Shown: one piece after another, positions 26,501 through 33,549 of the stretch
How positions within the stretch are numbered: position 1 is the stretch's first letter
How the letters are laid out: each line of letters opens with the position of its first letter
Source of the DNA: Amycolatopsis solani
GTDB lineage: Bacteria > Actinomycetota > Actinomycetes > Mycobacteriales > Pseudonocardiaceae
DNA: 64,000 bases
Assembly (NCBI RefSeq): GCF_033441515.1
Contig: NZ_JAWQJT010000003.1
Location: forward strand, 496,001-560,000
Reading direction: 5' to 3'
Notes under the pieces: generated by a model
Databases searched by the model: none
Told to the model about the DNA's origin: nothing
Seen by the model: only the letters and a program-made list of their open reading frames with translations
Translations under genes and position numbers: made by a program

Positions 26501-27545
26501 ACTCCGACAGGTCGATCAGCGTCACCCCGACCAGTCCCTCTTCGAGGATGATCTGCTCTTCGCGGGTGACCTCGGCGTCGTCGAGGACGATCACCACGTG
26601 CGGCTCATCCTGCGCCGGGGTGGCGTTGCGGGAGAAGCGCTGCCGGTCACGGAGTTCTTCGTCGAGCCAATCCTCGATCTGCGCCAAGGAACCGGCCATC
26701 ATCCGCATCGGCCCGATACCGTCGGCCAACGTCGGGTGCTGGGCGTGCGGCAGCCACTTCGCCCACTCCCACTCCCCCTTGGCGCGCCCGGCGGTCGCCA
26801 CCGCGATCAGCACGTCTTCCGGGCTGTGGAAGGAAACGATCTGCGCGAGCATCGCGCGGGTCAGGCCCCGAGTCAGTTCCAGGTCCCCTTGCAGGCACAC
26901 CGCGGCGAAGCCCCGCAACGCGATCTGGGTGGGAAGGTCGGGCACGATCGAGTGCGCCTGGACGAACCGGCGCAACGCCAGGGTCGAGATCGGCTCCAGC
27001 TCGTCCACCGGGCCCGTCTGCGGCGGCACGAGCCGCGTGGCCAGCCGGTGCGAACTCCGTCCCACGCGCAGGTGCAGGAAGTCCTGGTCGTTCTGGCGGC
27101 GCTCCCACATCCGGCGGCTGGCCGCGAGCGACCACAGCGACTGCGGATCCGGATGCACCCACTCCAGGGCAGCGCGCTGGTCGACCATCGCCTCACGCGC
27201 GCGGTCACGCATCTGCCCGAGGTAGCGCAGGTAGTCCTTGCGGTCTTCGTCCATCTCGGCGCGCTTGGCCCCGCCGCCCTTGCCGCCGCCGCTCGCCATC
27301 ATCCCGAGGGTGCCGAGGACCGTGGTGGCGCCCAGGGCGATCGTCAGCGGGTTGCGCTGGCTCGACTGGAACAAGAACACCAGCAACCCCAGCGACGCCA
27401 CGATCATCACGACCGGCAGCGCTTTCAGCACGATGTTCCCGGGAATGACCCGCGGCACCTCCGGCGGCGGCTCGAGGTGGACTTCACCACCCGGCGGCCG
27501 CGGCGCCGCCAATCGGGGCGACCGCTTGAACTGGAGAGTGCTCAT
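23541..27545 (-). CDS. eccC: type VII secretion FtsK/SpoIIIE ATPase EccC (fused)
   Basis: A 1334-aa protein equal to mycobacterial EccCa plus EccCb in one chain. Two N-terminal TM helices (about residues 39-61 and 66-84) precede three FtsK-like ATPase domains with P-loops GATGSGKS (about 483), GGPQSGKST (about 845) and ADGESGKTN (about 1133). ATPase 1 has Walker B FIVCDEFSE; ATPase 2 has VVDNW, which looks degenerate. It powers export of WXG100 substrates through an ESX membrane complex. No eccB, eccD, eccE, mycP or WXG100 gene is in the window, so it is an orphan here. The ATG overlaps the stop of an ohr remnant. Confidence 0.93.
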   Translation of the reverse strand: MSTLQFKRSPRLAAPRPPGGEVHLEPPPEVPRVIPGNIVLKALPVVMIVASLGLLVFLFQSSQRNPLTIALGATTVLGTLGMMASGGGKGGGAKRAEMDEDRKDYLRYLGQMRDRAREAMVDQRAALEWVHPDPQSLWSLAASRRMWERRQNDQDFLHLRVGRSSHRLATRLVPPQTGPVDELEPISTLALRRFVQAHSIVPDLPTQIALRGFAAVCLQGDLELTRGLTRAMLAQIVSFHSPEDVLIAVATAGRAKGEWEWAKWLPHAQHPTLADGIGPMRMMAGSLAQIEDWLDEELRDRQRFSRNATPAQDEPHVVIVLDDAEVTREEQIILEEGLVGVTLIDLSESIGNLASRRGLRLVVEADRMGARSAGGVEWFGRPDTLSVVEAETLARRISPYRLGGSGGQDVGEEEPLLSNPSLLELLGIPGDPMTFDVQQAWRPRPIRDRYRVPFGVGEYGQPVELDIKEAAAEGMGPHGLCIGATGSGKSEFLRTLVLGMLATHSSSTLNFVLVDFKGGATFLGLDKAPHVSAVITNLADEVTLVDRMKDALAGEMNRRQEALKNGGNFKNVWEYEKARENGADLDPLPALFIVCDEFSELLSAKPDFIDLFVAIGRLGRSLQMHMLLASQRLEEGKLRGLDSHLSYRIGLKTFSAAESRAAIGVPDAFELPSVPGGGYLKFDTSTLVRFKASYVSGPYRPAGLKAAGPAATVVRADKRPQLFVPDFVELPKEPELIETPVAAAPQSEEAVEPSELDVIVSRLVGQGPPAHEVWLPPLKDPNSLDTLLPNLNPTDDRGLSPVGFFGNGRLQVPLGIIDRPYEQRRDPLWADFSGASGHGVIVGGPQSGKSTMLRTLIMSMALTHTPEEAQFYCLDLGGGTLTGLADLPHVGGVAVARREPDKARRIVAELTTLLTEREGRFGAMGIDSMTEFRNRKRRGEIRPDQDPFGDAFLVVDNWRALRDDFEELETTITRLATQGLSYGVHVIVAANRWADIRPAIKDMLGTRFELRLGDPTESDIDRRVAVNIPAGRPGRGLTREKLHMLGGLPRIDGSSDPETIAAGVADAVGKIKGAWRGRVAPQVRLLPEMITYEEVLKLDTARESKLVPIGVNEEDLQPIYLDFNAEPHFYAFADGESGKTNLLRQIARGISERYTSSEALILLVDYRRTMLGFVQGDALLGYAVSANQLESMVGDVFNSMTRRLPGPDVTQEQLKTRSWWKGPELFILVDDYDLVATSTANPLRKISDFLPQAKDVGLHLVVVRRTGGASKAMYDPIIGKLKEIAAPGMVMNGSRDEGALVGNIKPSAMPPGRGNLLTRKNGKQLIQVSWIQPD

Positions 27546-27655
27546 CGAAACCTTTCACCGACCCGGACGGTGACCGACACAGGGACGTTGCCGCGCGTCG
27601 CGACGGAACAGGGGCAGGTGGCATGGGCCGCCATCGCCGGCTCTTCGGCGCGGCC
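27542..27655 (-). pseudogene. 3' remnant of an ohr/OsmC gene
   Basis: Between the small membrane protein gene and eccC an open frame ends in AHATCPCSVATRGNVPVSV. It matches the C-terminus of the intact Ohr at 33010-33438 (AHAICPYSNATRGNIPVTV) at 14 of 19 residues, including the second catalytic Cys region. Only about 37 codons remain; there is no start and no N-terminal half with the first Cys. The DNA also matches (GTTGCCGCGCGTCGCG in both). It is a decayed duplicate left beside the duplicated membrane-protein gene. Confidence 0.72.
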
Positions 27656-27673
27656 CGCGGTCCGGCCGTCGCG

Positions 27674-28240
27674 TCAGACGGTTCCGGCGCTGAGGCCGGC
27701 CTTCCTCGCGGCAGTGCCGAGCCGAAGGGCCGAAACGAGGAAGAAGATGCCACCGAGCACGGCGTAGCCGCCGATGGTGACGAGCGAAGCCCCGTCGCGC
27801 CCGGCCTGCAGGATGAACGACGTCCCGGCGACGACCGAAAGGGCGCCGCTGAGGATCATCGGCCACTGGCCGCCGAGCCCGCGGCGGCTGATCCCGACCG
27901 CGAGCTGCACCAGGCCCGAGACGACGGCCCAGCTCCCCCACACGCGGAGGACGCCGGGGATGCCGGACGCCGCCGCGACGGCCACCCCGGCCGCGGCCAG
28001 CAAGCTGACCGCCACGTTGACGTACAGCGCCAGCACCGAGCCGGTCGCCTTGGCCGCCCGCGCGTCGACGATCGCCGCGGCGACGTCGAACAGCGGGTAG
28101 AGCACCAGCAGCGTGACCGCCGCCGGGCCGAGGTCCGACGCGGTGGCGATCAGCAGCGCGGCCCAGACGAGGGCGAAGGCGAAACGGGTGAAGTACAGCC
28201 GCCGCAGCGACGGTGCGAGGGCACTGGGGGCGGTACTCAC
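27674..28240 (-). CDS. DUF308/HdeD-like membrane protein (copy 2)
   Basis: A 188-aa multi-pass protein (LRRLYFTRFAFALVW, YPLFDVAAAIVDARAAK, GGQWPMILSG), paralogue of the 13790-14353 product. I start at the GTG at 28240, which has AAGGAG 7 nt upstream and gives the same length as its paralogue; longer readings would run into the operator. The promoter has one type A and one type B operator. Function is unknown; shared control with Ohr and catabolic genes suggests membrane stress linked to the pathway substrate. Confidence 0.85.
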   Translation of the reverse strand: MSTAPSALAPSLRRLYFTRFAFALVWAALLIATASDLGPAAVTLLVLYPLFDVAAAIVDARAAKATGSVLALYVNVAVSLLAAAGVAVAAASGIPGVLRVWGSWAVVSGLVQLAVGISRRGLGGQWPMILSGALSVVAGTSFILQAGRDGASLVTIGGYAVLGGIFFLVSALRLGTAARKAGLSAGTV

Positions 28241-28291
28241 GGAGGTCTCCTTCGGTGGACGGGGCCGCCGACGCGGAACCCGGGTCACTCC

Positions 28292-28363
28292 TTGTATGGA
28301 GCGATCAGTACACAACCCACCGTAGCCAAGAGTGCGGCTCTCGTCAAGACCGAACGTTCTACC
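28292..28363 (-). promoter_or_regulatory. promoter with one type A and one type B operator, 52 bp apart
   Basis: Type A core GAACGTTC at 28352-28359 (AGACCGAACGTTCTACC) and a type B site at 28292-28315 (inner ATGGAGCGATCAGTAC). Their centres are 28355.5 and 28303.5, again 52 bp apart. Between them on the minus strand are TTGACG (28347-28342), a 17-bp spacer and TACGGT (28324-28319). The B site covers the start point, where the 14.4 and 33.5 kb promoters have a second A site. Confidence 0.7.
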
Positions 28364-28374
28364 TCAGAGCGAGG

Positions 28375-28968
28375 TCACTTCCCCGCGGCGGCGAGGCGGT
28401 GTTCCAGGATCCCGTCGACGCCCTGGCGGAACGTGTCGCAGACTTCGGCGGGCTCCGACAGGCAGCCCGCCGCCATCGCGCCGTCGCGCAGCATCACGAA
28501 GTGCCGCCCCGCGGGTTCCGCCGGAGTGTCACCCACCTGCGCGAGCAGCTCGGTGACCGTGCGGAGGAACCACTCGCGATGCGAGAGGACGGCCTGATGC
28601 ACGGGATGGGCGGGGTCCGGGTACTCCGCCACCGCGTTGAGGAAGGCGCAGCCCCGGAAGTGGGCCGACCCGATGCCGTCGGCGATCGACTTGGCGATCG
28701 CCCGCAGGCCGTCGGCCGCCGGCAGACCACCGGCGACGACCTTGTCGATCCCTTCGCGCTCCATCTCGTGGACACCCTCGAGGTAGGCGACGACGAGGTC
28801 GTCCTTGCTGGGGAAGTGCCGGTACAGCGTGGCGCGGGTGACCTTGGCCTCCGCGACGATCCGGTCGATCCCCACGGAGTGCAGACCCTCGGCGTAGAAG
28901 ATCCGCGTGGCCGTCGCGAGCAGCCTCGACCGCGCTTCCGACACCTGACCTCGAGCGTTGAGCACCAT
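28375..28968 (-). CDS. TetR family regulator (candidate type A repressor)
   Basis: A 197-aa TetR protein: N-terminal HTH (VGIDRIVAEAKVTRATLYRHFPSKDDLV, residues about 32-59) and a ligand domain with the FRGCAFLNAVAEYPDP block seen in a common actinobacterial TetR subgroup. A type A site lies about 17 nt upstream of its start (28983-29002) and others flank it on both sides, so autoregulation and control of the type A set is the simplest model. No clear Shine-Dalgarno precedes the ATG; the mRNA may be leaderless. Ligand unknown. Confidence 0.9.
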   Translation of the reverse strand: MVLNARGQVSEARSRLLATATRIFYAEGLHSVGIDRIVAEAKVTRATLYRHFPSKDDLVVAYLEGVHEMEREGIDKVVAGGLPAADGLRAIAKSIADGIGSAHFRGCAFLNAVAEYPDPAHPVHQAVLSHREWFLRTVTELLAQVGDTPAEPAGRHFVMLRDGAMAAGCLSEPAEVCDTFRQGVDGILEHRLAAAGK

Positions 28969-28982
28969 GGTGCAAGTTTAGC

Positions 28983-29002
28983 AGATAGAACGATCGGTAT
29001 CA
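28983..29002 (-). promoter_or_regulatory. type A operator upstream of tetR
   Basis: GATAGAACGATCGGTATC, a type A site with one core change (GAACGATC, 28988-28995). It lies immediately upstream of the TetR gene and 80 bp centre-to-centre from the next A site at 29068-29075. It fits autoregulation of that gene. Confidence 0.6.
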
Positions 29003-29037
29003 CTACACCAAGTCACCCTGACACTCGATCGAACGCG

Positions 29038-29080
29038 CGTTAGAGTGAACGCTACATTCAAAGAGGAGAACGTTCGGTAC
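29038..29080 (+). promoter_or_regulatory. adjacent type B and type A operators before the FAD oxidase
   Basis: A type B site at 29038-29061 (on the minus strand, inner ATGTAGCGTTCACTCT) abuts a type A site whose core GAACGTTC is 29068-29075. Within B, TAGAGT (29041-29046) with CTGACA 17 bp upstream is a plausible promoter for the FAD oxidase at 29106. The A site then lies in the early transcribed region. Confidence 0.65.
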
Positions 29081-29105
29081 TCCCCTGCCTCGACGAAGGA
29101 CACCC

Positions 29106-30467
29106 ATGCCCCACACCCGCGACCACGCCCGTTCCCTCGCCGACGCCCACCGCGCACTGCGCACCGCCGTGCCGGACGGCCAAGTGCACTCGGCCGGCCC
29201 GGGATACGCCGACAGCATCGCCTTGTGGAACGGCGCCGTGGAACACCGGCCCGCCCTCGTGCTGACCTGCACCACCACCGCCGACGTCGTGCTCGGGGTG
29301 CGGACCGCCCGCGAGTTCGGCCTGCCGCTCTCCGTCCGCTCCCGCGGCCACGACTGGGCCGGGCGCGCACTGACCGACGGGGGCCTGACCCTGGACGTGC
29401 GGCCCTTGAACAGCGTCCGGGTCGACCCCGCCACCCGGTCCGCCGAGGTCGGCGGCGGCGCGTCCGCCAACCACCTGCTGGCCGCGGCCGGCGAGCACGG
29501 CCTCGTGGGCGCGACCGGCACCATCGGCACGGTCGGGGTCGCCGGGCTCACCCTGGGCGGCGGCTACGGACCGCTGGCCGGGCGGATCGGCCTCGCCGCC
29601 GACAACCTGCTGGCCGCCGAAGTCGTCACGGCCGACGGCTCGGTCGTGCACACGGACGCCCGGCACGACCCGGACCTGCTGTGGGCCCTGCGCGGCGGCG
29701 GGGGCAACTTCGGCGTCGTCACATCGATGACCGTCCGCCTGCACGCCGTGCCGGCGGTGGTGACCGGACTCGTGCTCTACCCCTGGCACCAGGCCGGGCC
29801 GGTGCTGGCGCGGGTGTGCGAGGCGCAGCACGAGGCGCCCGACGACCTGACGATCCAGACCGGCGTGATCGCCGCACCGGACGGTTCGCCCGCGCTGCTC
29901 GTGCTGCCGACCTGGGCCGGCGACGTCGTCACCGGCGAAGACCCGTCGGGGCCGGTGACGGCGCTGACCCGCCTCGGCGACCCCCTGCTCGCCCAGCTGG
30001 ACACCGTTCCCCTCGCGACCGCGATCGCCGGGCGCGACGCGATGTTCCCCGACGGCAGGCACGTCACCATCCGGACCCGCTCGGTGCCCGGGCTCGACGA
30101 GGGCGTCACCGACGTCGTCGAGCGGTTCGGCGGCCGGCTCCCGACGCCGCAGTCCGGGATCAGCCTGCACCACTTCCACGGCGCCGCGGCGCGGGTCGCC
30201 GCCGCCGACACCGCGTTCGGCCTCCGCCGGCCGCACCTGATGGCCGAGATCCTCGGCATCGGGCAGGACACCGGCGGCTGGGCGGACGAGGCGTCTGCCG
30301 CACTGGCCGGGCACGCTTTCCCCGGCGGGTACGCCAACCTGCTCGGCCCGGACGCGACCGACCAGATCCCTCACGCTTACGGCGACAACCTGCCGCGGCT
30401 GCGGCGCGTCAAGGCCACTGTCGACCCCGACGGCGTCTTCTCCGCGACGCCGTTGCCGATGAGCTGA
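29106..30467 (+). CDS. FAD-linked oxidase, berberine-bridge-enzyme-like
   Basis: A 453-aa flavoprotein with FAD_binding_4 (PCMH) and a C-terminal BBE motif. RSRGHDWAGRAL contains the His that is covalently linked to FAD in this family, and GTVGVAGLTLGGGYG replaces the motif that would hold a second Cys link, so monocovalent FAD is expected. The C-terminus YGDNLPRLRRVKATVDPDGVF is the BBE signature. It oxidises alcohols, sugars or phenolic ring systems with O2. No signal peptide. GAAGGA precedes the ATG. Its promoter carries both operator types, tying it to the aromatic genes. Confidence 0.9.
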   Translation: MPHTRDHARSLADAHRALRTAVPDGQVHSAGPGYADSIALWNGAVEHRPALVLTCTTTADVVLGVRTAREFGLPLSVRSRGHDWAGRALTDGGLTLDVRPLNSVRVDPATRSAEVGGGASANHLLAAAGEHGLVGATGTIGTVGVAGLTLGGGYGPLAGRIGLAADNLLAAEVVTADGSVVHTDARHDPDLLWALRGGGGNFGVVTSMTVRLHAVPAVVTGLVLYPWHQAGPVLARVCEAQHEAPDDLTIQTGVIAAPDGSPALLVLPTWAGDVVTGEDPSGPVTALTRLGDPLLAQLDTVPLATAIAGRDAMFPDGRHVTIRTRSVPGLDEGVTDVVERFGGRLPTPQSGISLHHFHGAAARVAAADTAFGLRRPHLMAEILGIGQDTGGWADEASAALAGHAFPGGYANLLGPDATDQIPHAYGDNLPRLRRVKATVDPDGVFSATPLPMS

Positions 30468-30472
30468 CCGCA

Positions 30473-30506
30473 CCTGGTCAGGAGGCGCTCCAGCCTCCTG
30501 ACCAGG
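30473..30506. terminator. bidirectional terminator hairpin
   Basis: A perfect 14-bp stem, CCTGGTCAGGAGGC / GCCTCCTGACCAGG, with a 6-nt loop between the convergent FAD oxidase and dioxygenase genes. Confidence 0.8.
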
Positions 30507-30512
30507 ACCGGC

Positions 30513-31388
30513 TCACGACTTCGGCGCGGCGAACGGGTTGGCGTCCGCGTGGTGGTGCCCCCACTCGTCCGAGCGCCCGAAGTCGTGCGGCACCCAGTCG
30601 TCGCCGACGTCGATGCCGCCGCAGCCGATCTCCAGGTGGAAGCCGCTGGGGTTGCGGACGTAGAAGGAGATCGCCTTGTCGTTCATGTGCCGGCCGAGGC
30701 TGATCGAGATCGGCACGGCGTTGGCCTGGGCCCGGTCGTAGGCCCGCCCGACGTCGTCGATCGAGCCGTGTTCGAGCTCCAGGTGGTGGATCGACGCGGT
30801 TTCGGCGTTCGCGAGCGCGATGCTGTGGTGGGTCCGGTTGCAGCGGAAGAAGAACAGGCCGGGCGCGCGGTAGTCGGTCAGCTTGAATTCGAGCACCGAC
30901 TCGTAGAGTTCGCGCAGTTCCTCGAGCTTGGGGCTGGCGAGCACGAAGTGCCCCAAGCCCGTGATACCGGACCCGCCCGCCGGCCGCTCGGCGCCGAGGC
31001 GCACCTTGGCTTCGCCGACCGCCAGCTCCACGCGGTAGCCGACCGGGTCGGTGAACCAGCGCAGCTGCGTGGCACCGCGCAGTTCCCTCTCCTCGGCTGT
31101 GCCCTCCGCGACGGCGAACCCGGCGTCGGTGAGCCGCCGGGTCAGCCGGTCGAGCTCGCGGGATGAGTCGACGATCCAGCCCAGCTCGCGCGGACGGTCC
31201 TCAGTGGACGGATGAAGGGCGAGGCGGTACTTGAACTCGTCGAGCTCGGCGAGGACGATCTCGTCCGTGCCGGACTTGGCGTGGGTGACGCCGACGCCCA
31301 GCGTGCGCACGAGCAGGTCGGTCCACGCGTCGACGTCGGTGACGTCGAGACCGACGTACCCCAGCTTCCTGATTCCCACGGGTGTCAT
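30513..31388 (-). CDS. extradiol ring-cleavage dioxygenase (type I, VOC fold)
   Basis: A 291-aa two-domain vicinal oxygen chelate protein like BphC/HsaC 2,3-dihydroxybiphenyl dioxygenases. Predicted Fe(II) ligands are His in GLGHFVLAS, His in SIHHLELE and Glu in FHLEIGCGG; the block GRHMNDKAISFYVRNPSG is typical. It cleaves a catechol next to its hydroxyls. The ATG overlaps the stop of the upstream meta-cleavage hydrolase gene, so the two consecutive reactions are co-translated. The real substrate is probably produced by the FAD hydroxylase encoded at 18.9-20.4 kb. Confidence 0.92.
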   Translation of the reverse strand: MTPVGIRKLGYVGLDVTDVDAWTDLLVRTLGVGVTHAKSGTDEIVLAELDEFKYRLALHPSTEDRPRELGWIVDSSRELDRLTRRLTDAGFAVAEGTAEERELRGATQLRWFTDPVGYRVELAVGEAKVRLGAERPAGGSGITGLGHFVLASPKLEELRELYESVLEFKLTDYRAPGLFFFRCNRTHHSIALANAETASIHHLELEHGSIDDVGRAYDRAQANAVPISISLGRHMNDKAISFYVRNPSGFHLEIGCGGIDVGDDWVPHDFGRSDEWGHHHADANPFAAPKS

Positions 31389-32200
31389 CCCTCCGCCGCG
31401 GCGGCCGCGCCGCCCTGCAGGAACTCGCGGACGATGTGGTTGAACTCGGGCGCGCGCTCGTACTGGACCCAGTGCCGGCAGTGCGGCAGCACCCGCAGTT
31501 CGGCGTTCGGGATGCCGTCGAGGATCTTGGCCGCCCAGGCCAGCGGCACGGTCTGGTCCTCCCGGCCCCACACGAGCAGCGTGGGGGCGGCGATGCGGCC
31601 CAGGTCGGGGGTCAGGTCGCCGAAGTTCGGCGGGATCGGCAGCTCGGGGTGCGCGCGCAGGCTCGACTCGTAGCGCTCGTCGATGAGGGCCTCGGTCGCC
31701 AGCGACTCGTCGTAGACCATCAGGCGCACGAACTCGGCCATCGCTTCGCGCGACGGCTTTTCCGCGGCCATGTAACCGAAAAGGTGTTCGAGGCCGGCGG
31801 GCCAGGGCGGCGCGTCGGCCGGCAGGACCCCGCCCGGCGCCATGAGCACGAGCCGGTCCACGCGATCCGGGTACCGCATGGCGATCCGCATGGCCACGGC
31901 GCCGCCGTAGGAGTTGCCGACCAGGTGGGCCCGCTCGATCCCGAGCGCCGTCATCGCGCGGCACACGCGCTCGGCGGCGTGGAAGATCAGCGGCTCGTCC
32001 GCCTCGGGCCGCGGGGACGCACCCCAGCCCGGCAGGTCGACCACGATGTTGCGGTGGTCGGCGAAGGCGGGCAGGTTGCCGCCGAAGTTGCTCATCCCGG
32101 TGGCGCCCGGCCCCGATCCGTGCAGCCACACGACCGGGCTGCCCGAACCGGCCTCGGTGTAGGCCAGGCGCGCGTCACCGACATCCAGAGTGCTCGTCAC
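31385..32200 (-). CDS. alpha/beta hydrolase, meta-cleavage product hydrolase
   Basis: A 271-aa MhpC/BphD/HsaD-like C-C hydrolase: WLHGSGPGATGMSNF oxyanion region, nucleophile elbow GNSYGG, Asp in GREDQTVPL and His in HCRHWVQYERAPEF. It would hydrolyse the 2-hydroxy-6-oxo-dienoate made by the dioxygenase it is coupled to. GTG start about 25 nt from the predicted transcription start; the promoter contains the best type B operator in the window. A second hydrolase of this kind is encoded at 20441. Confidence 0.9.
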   Translation of the reverse strand: MTSTLDVGDARLAYTEAGSGSPVVWLHGSGPGATGMSNFGGNLPAFADHRNIVVDLPGWGASPRPEADEPLIFHAAERVCRAMTALGIERAHLVGNSYGGAVAMRIAMRYPDRVDRLVLMAPGGVLPADAPPWPAGLEHLFGYMAAEKPSREAMAEFVRLMVYDESLATEALIDERYESSLRAHPELPIPPNFGDLTPDLGRIAAPTLLVWGREDQTVPLAWAAKILDGIPNAELRVLPHCRHWVQYERAPEFNHIVREFLQGGAAAAAEG

Positions 32201-32216
32201 TGTGCCACCCTATTCG

Positions 32217-32259
32217 TTGTATGTAGCGCTCACTATACAACGGGCAGCGGTGTTATCAA
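32217..32259 (-). promoter_or_regulatory. best type B operator with embedded promoter
   Basis: The 24-bp site at 32217-32240 has half sites TTGTATGTAGCG and CTCACTATACAA. On the gene strand TTGATA (32259-32254) lies 16 bp before TATAGT (32237-32232), the latter inside the operator. This is the clearest promoter-operator overlap of the set and controls the hydrolase/dioxygenase pair. Confidence 0.72.
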
Positions 32260-32287
32260 GGCCGTCCGGACGTCGATCGGCCCGCGG

Positions 32288-32926
32288 TCAGCGCTTGCGC
32301 TTCGGCGCCCGCTGCTCCGCCAGGCCCCGGATCAGGGCGACGAACGGGGCGACCTGCGAGCGGTAGCTCATGCCGTCGAAGCTGTTGGTCACCGAAAGCC
32401 CGTCCGTCAAAGCCCGCCCGAGGACGGCGAGCTCCTGGACGAGGGCTTCGTTGTTCTTGCCACCGTTCGGGGCGAAGATCGGGGTGAGCGCGGCGACCCA
32501 GGAAGCGTGCGCGTAGTCGCGGATGCGGCGCACGGTCGCCCGCACCGCCTCGGCGTCCTTCTGCGGGCCGACGCTGATGGCGACGAGCAGCTGCAGGTAG
32601 TCCGGGCGGCGGTCGAGGGAATCACAGGCCGCGGAGAACCACGCTTCGAGGCGGTCGAGCGGCGCCCGTTCGTCGAAGGACGACGGGTTCGGGAACAACG
32701 CGTGCAGCTCGTCGAAAGTCCGCTCCAGCAGCGCCGCCAGGACGCCGAGCTTGTTGCCGAAGTGGTAGTAGATCGAGCTCGGCGGCAGCCCGGATTGGGC
32801 ACTCAGGTCCGAAATCGCCATGCCGTCGTAGCCTTTTTCCCCGACGAGGGCGCGAGCCGCGTCGAGGATGACCTCCTGGCTGCTCAAGCCGGCGGCCGTC
32901 GGTACGGAGCTGGAATCCCTCGCCAT
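32288..32926 (-). CDS. TetR family regulator (candidate type B repressor)
   Basis: A 212-aa TetR protein with HTH MAISDLSAQSGLPPSSIYYHFGNKLGVL (about residues 38-65) and a C-terminal ligand domain (DGLSVTNSFDG). It lies directly upstream of the dioxygenase operon on the same strand, with a type B operator in the gap, so regulation of the type B set is the simplest guess. No type B site is seen in its own upstream region. I start at the ATG at 32926; longer upstream readings are not TetR-like. Confidence 0.88.
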   Translation of the reverse strand: MARDSSSVPTAAGLSSQEVILDAARALVGEKGYDGMAISDLSAQSGLPPSSIYYHFGNKLGVLAALLERTFDELHALFPNPSSFDERAPLDRLEAWFSAACDSLDRRPDYLQLLVAISVGPQKDAEAVRATVRRIRDYAHASWVAALTPIFAPNGGKNNEALVQELAVLGRALTDGLSVTNSFDGMSYRSQVAPFVALIRGLAEQRAPKRKR

Positions 32927-33009
32927 GCGGCCATGATAGGTCCGCACCGGGGCCGCTCCCCACCGGGCGCGCCGGGCCGGGGAGTCTTCGCCGGCCCGGC
33001 CGCCCCGGC

Positions 33010-33438
33010 TCAGGCGACGGTCGCGTCGACGGTCACCGGGATGTTGCCGCGCGTCGCGTTCGAGTACGGGCAGATCGCGTGGGCGCCTTCGACGAGCTGG
33101 TCGGCGGTCGCCTGGTCCACACCGGACAGTTCGGCGTGCAGCGCCGCGCTGAGGGTGAAGCCGCCTTCGTCCGTCGAGTGCACCTGCACCTCCGCGACGA
33201 CGGCGGAGTCGGTGACCCTCACCTTCCGCTGCGCCGCGACGGCCTTCAGCGCCGAGTGGAAGCACGACGCCCAGCCGGCCGCGAACAGCTGCTCCGGGTT
33301 GGTCGCACCGCCGGGGCCGCCCATCTCCTTGGGGATGGCCAGGGAGAGGTCGAGCAGGCCGTCGTCGGTCCGCGCCTGGCCCCCCGCGCGCCCGTCGCCG
33401 GTCGAGGTGGCGATGCCGAGGTACAGAGGCTTGGTCAT
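33010..33438 (-). CDS. ohr: organic hydroperoxide resistance protein, Ohr/OsmC family
   Basis: A 142-aa Ohr-type peroxidase. The two catalytic Cys are in GWASCFHSAL (about residue 60) and AHAICPYSNATRGN (about residue 124); the Arg/Glu partners fit LG-P-TNPEQLFAAG. It reduces organic and fatty-acid hydroperoxides with lipoyl-dependent or other thiols. GAAGGGA precedes the ATG. It is controlled by two type A operators in the same 52-bp layout as the copy-1 membrane protein. Many Ohr genes use OhrR (MarR); none is adjacent, so TetR control would be unusual. Confidence 0.93.
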   Translation of the reverse strand: MTKPLYLGIATSTGDGRAGGQARTDDGLLDLSLAIPKEMGGPGGATNPEQLFAAGWASCFHSALKAVAAQRKVRVTDSAVVAEVQVHSTDEGGFTLSAALHAELSGVDQATADQLVEGAHAICPYSNATRGNIPVTVDATVA

Positions 33439-33470
33439 GGCGGGAATCCCTTCACGATCGCGGACCAGTC

Positions 33471-33541
33471 CGCGATACCGAACGTTCTATCCTGTTCACT
33501 ATGGACCGCCGGGTCGCGCCAAGTCAAGACCGAACGTTCTA
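33471..33541 (-). promoter_or_regulatory. ohr promoter with two type A operators 52 bp apart
   Basis: GAACGTTC cores at 33480-33487 and 33532-33539, centres exactly 52 bp apart. Minus-strand TTGACT (33527-33522) and CCATAG (33504-33499) lie between with a 17-bp spacer. This is the same geometry as at 14.4 kb. The distal A site also lies immediately upstream of the divergent SDR promoter. Confidence 0.72.
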
Positions 33542-33549
33542 TCTTACTG

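Noticed and set aside
14372..33539. Type A sites as LexA/SOS boxes
   Set aside because: Actinobacterial LexA boxes have GAAC and GTTC separated by four bases; here GAAC and GTTC are directly joined, and no SOS gene follows.
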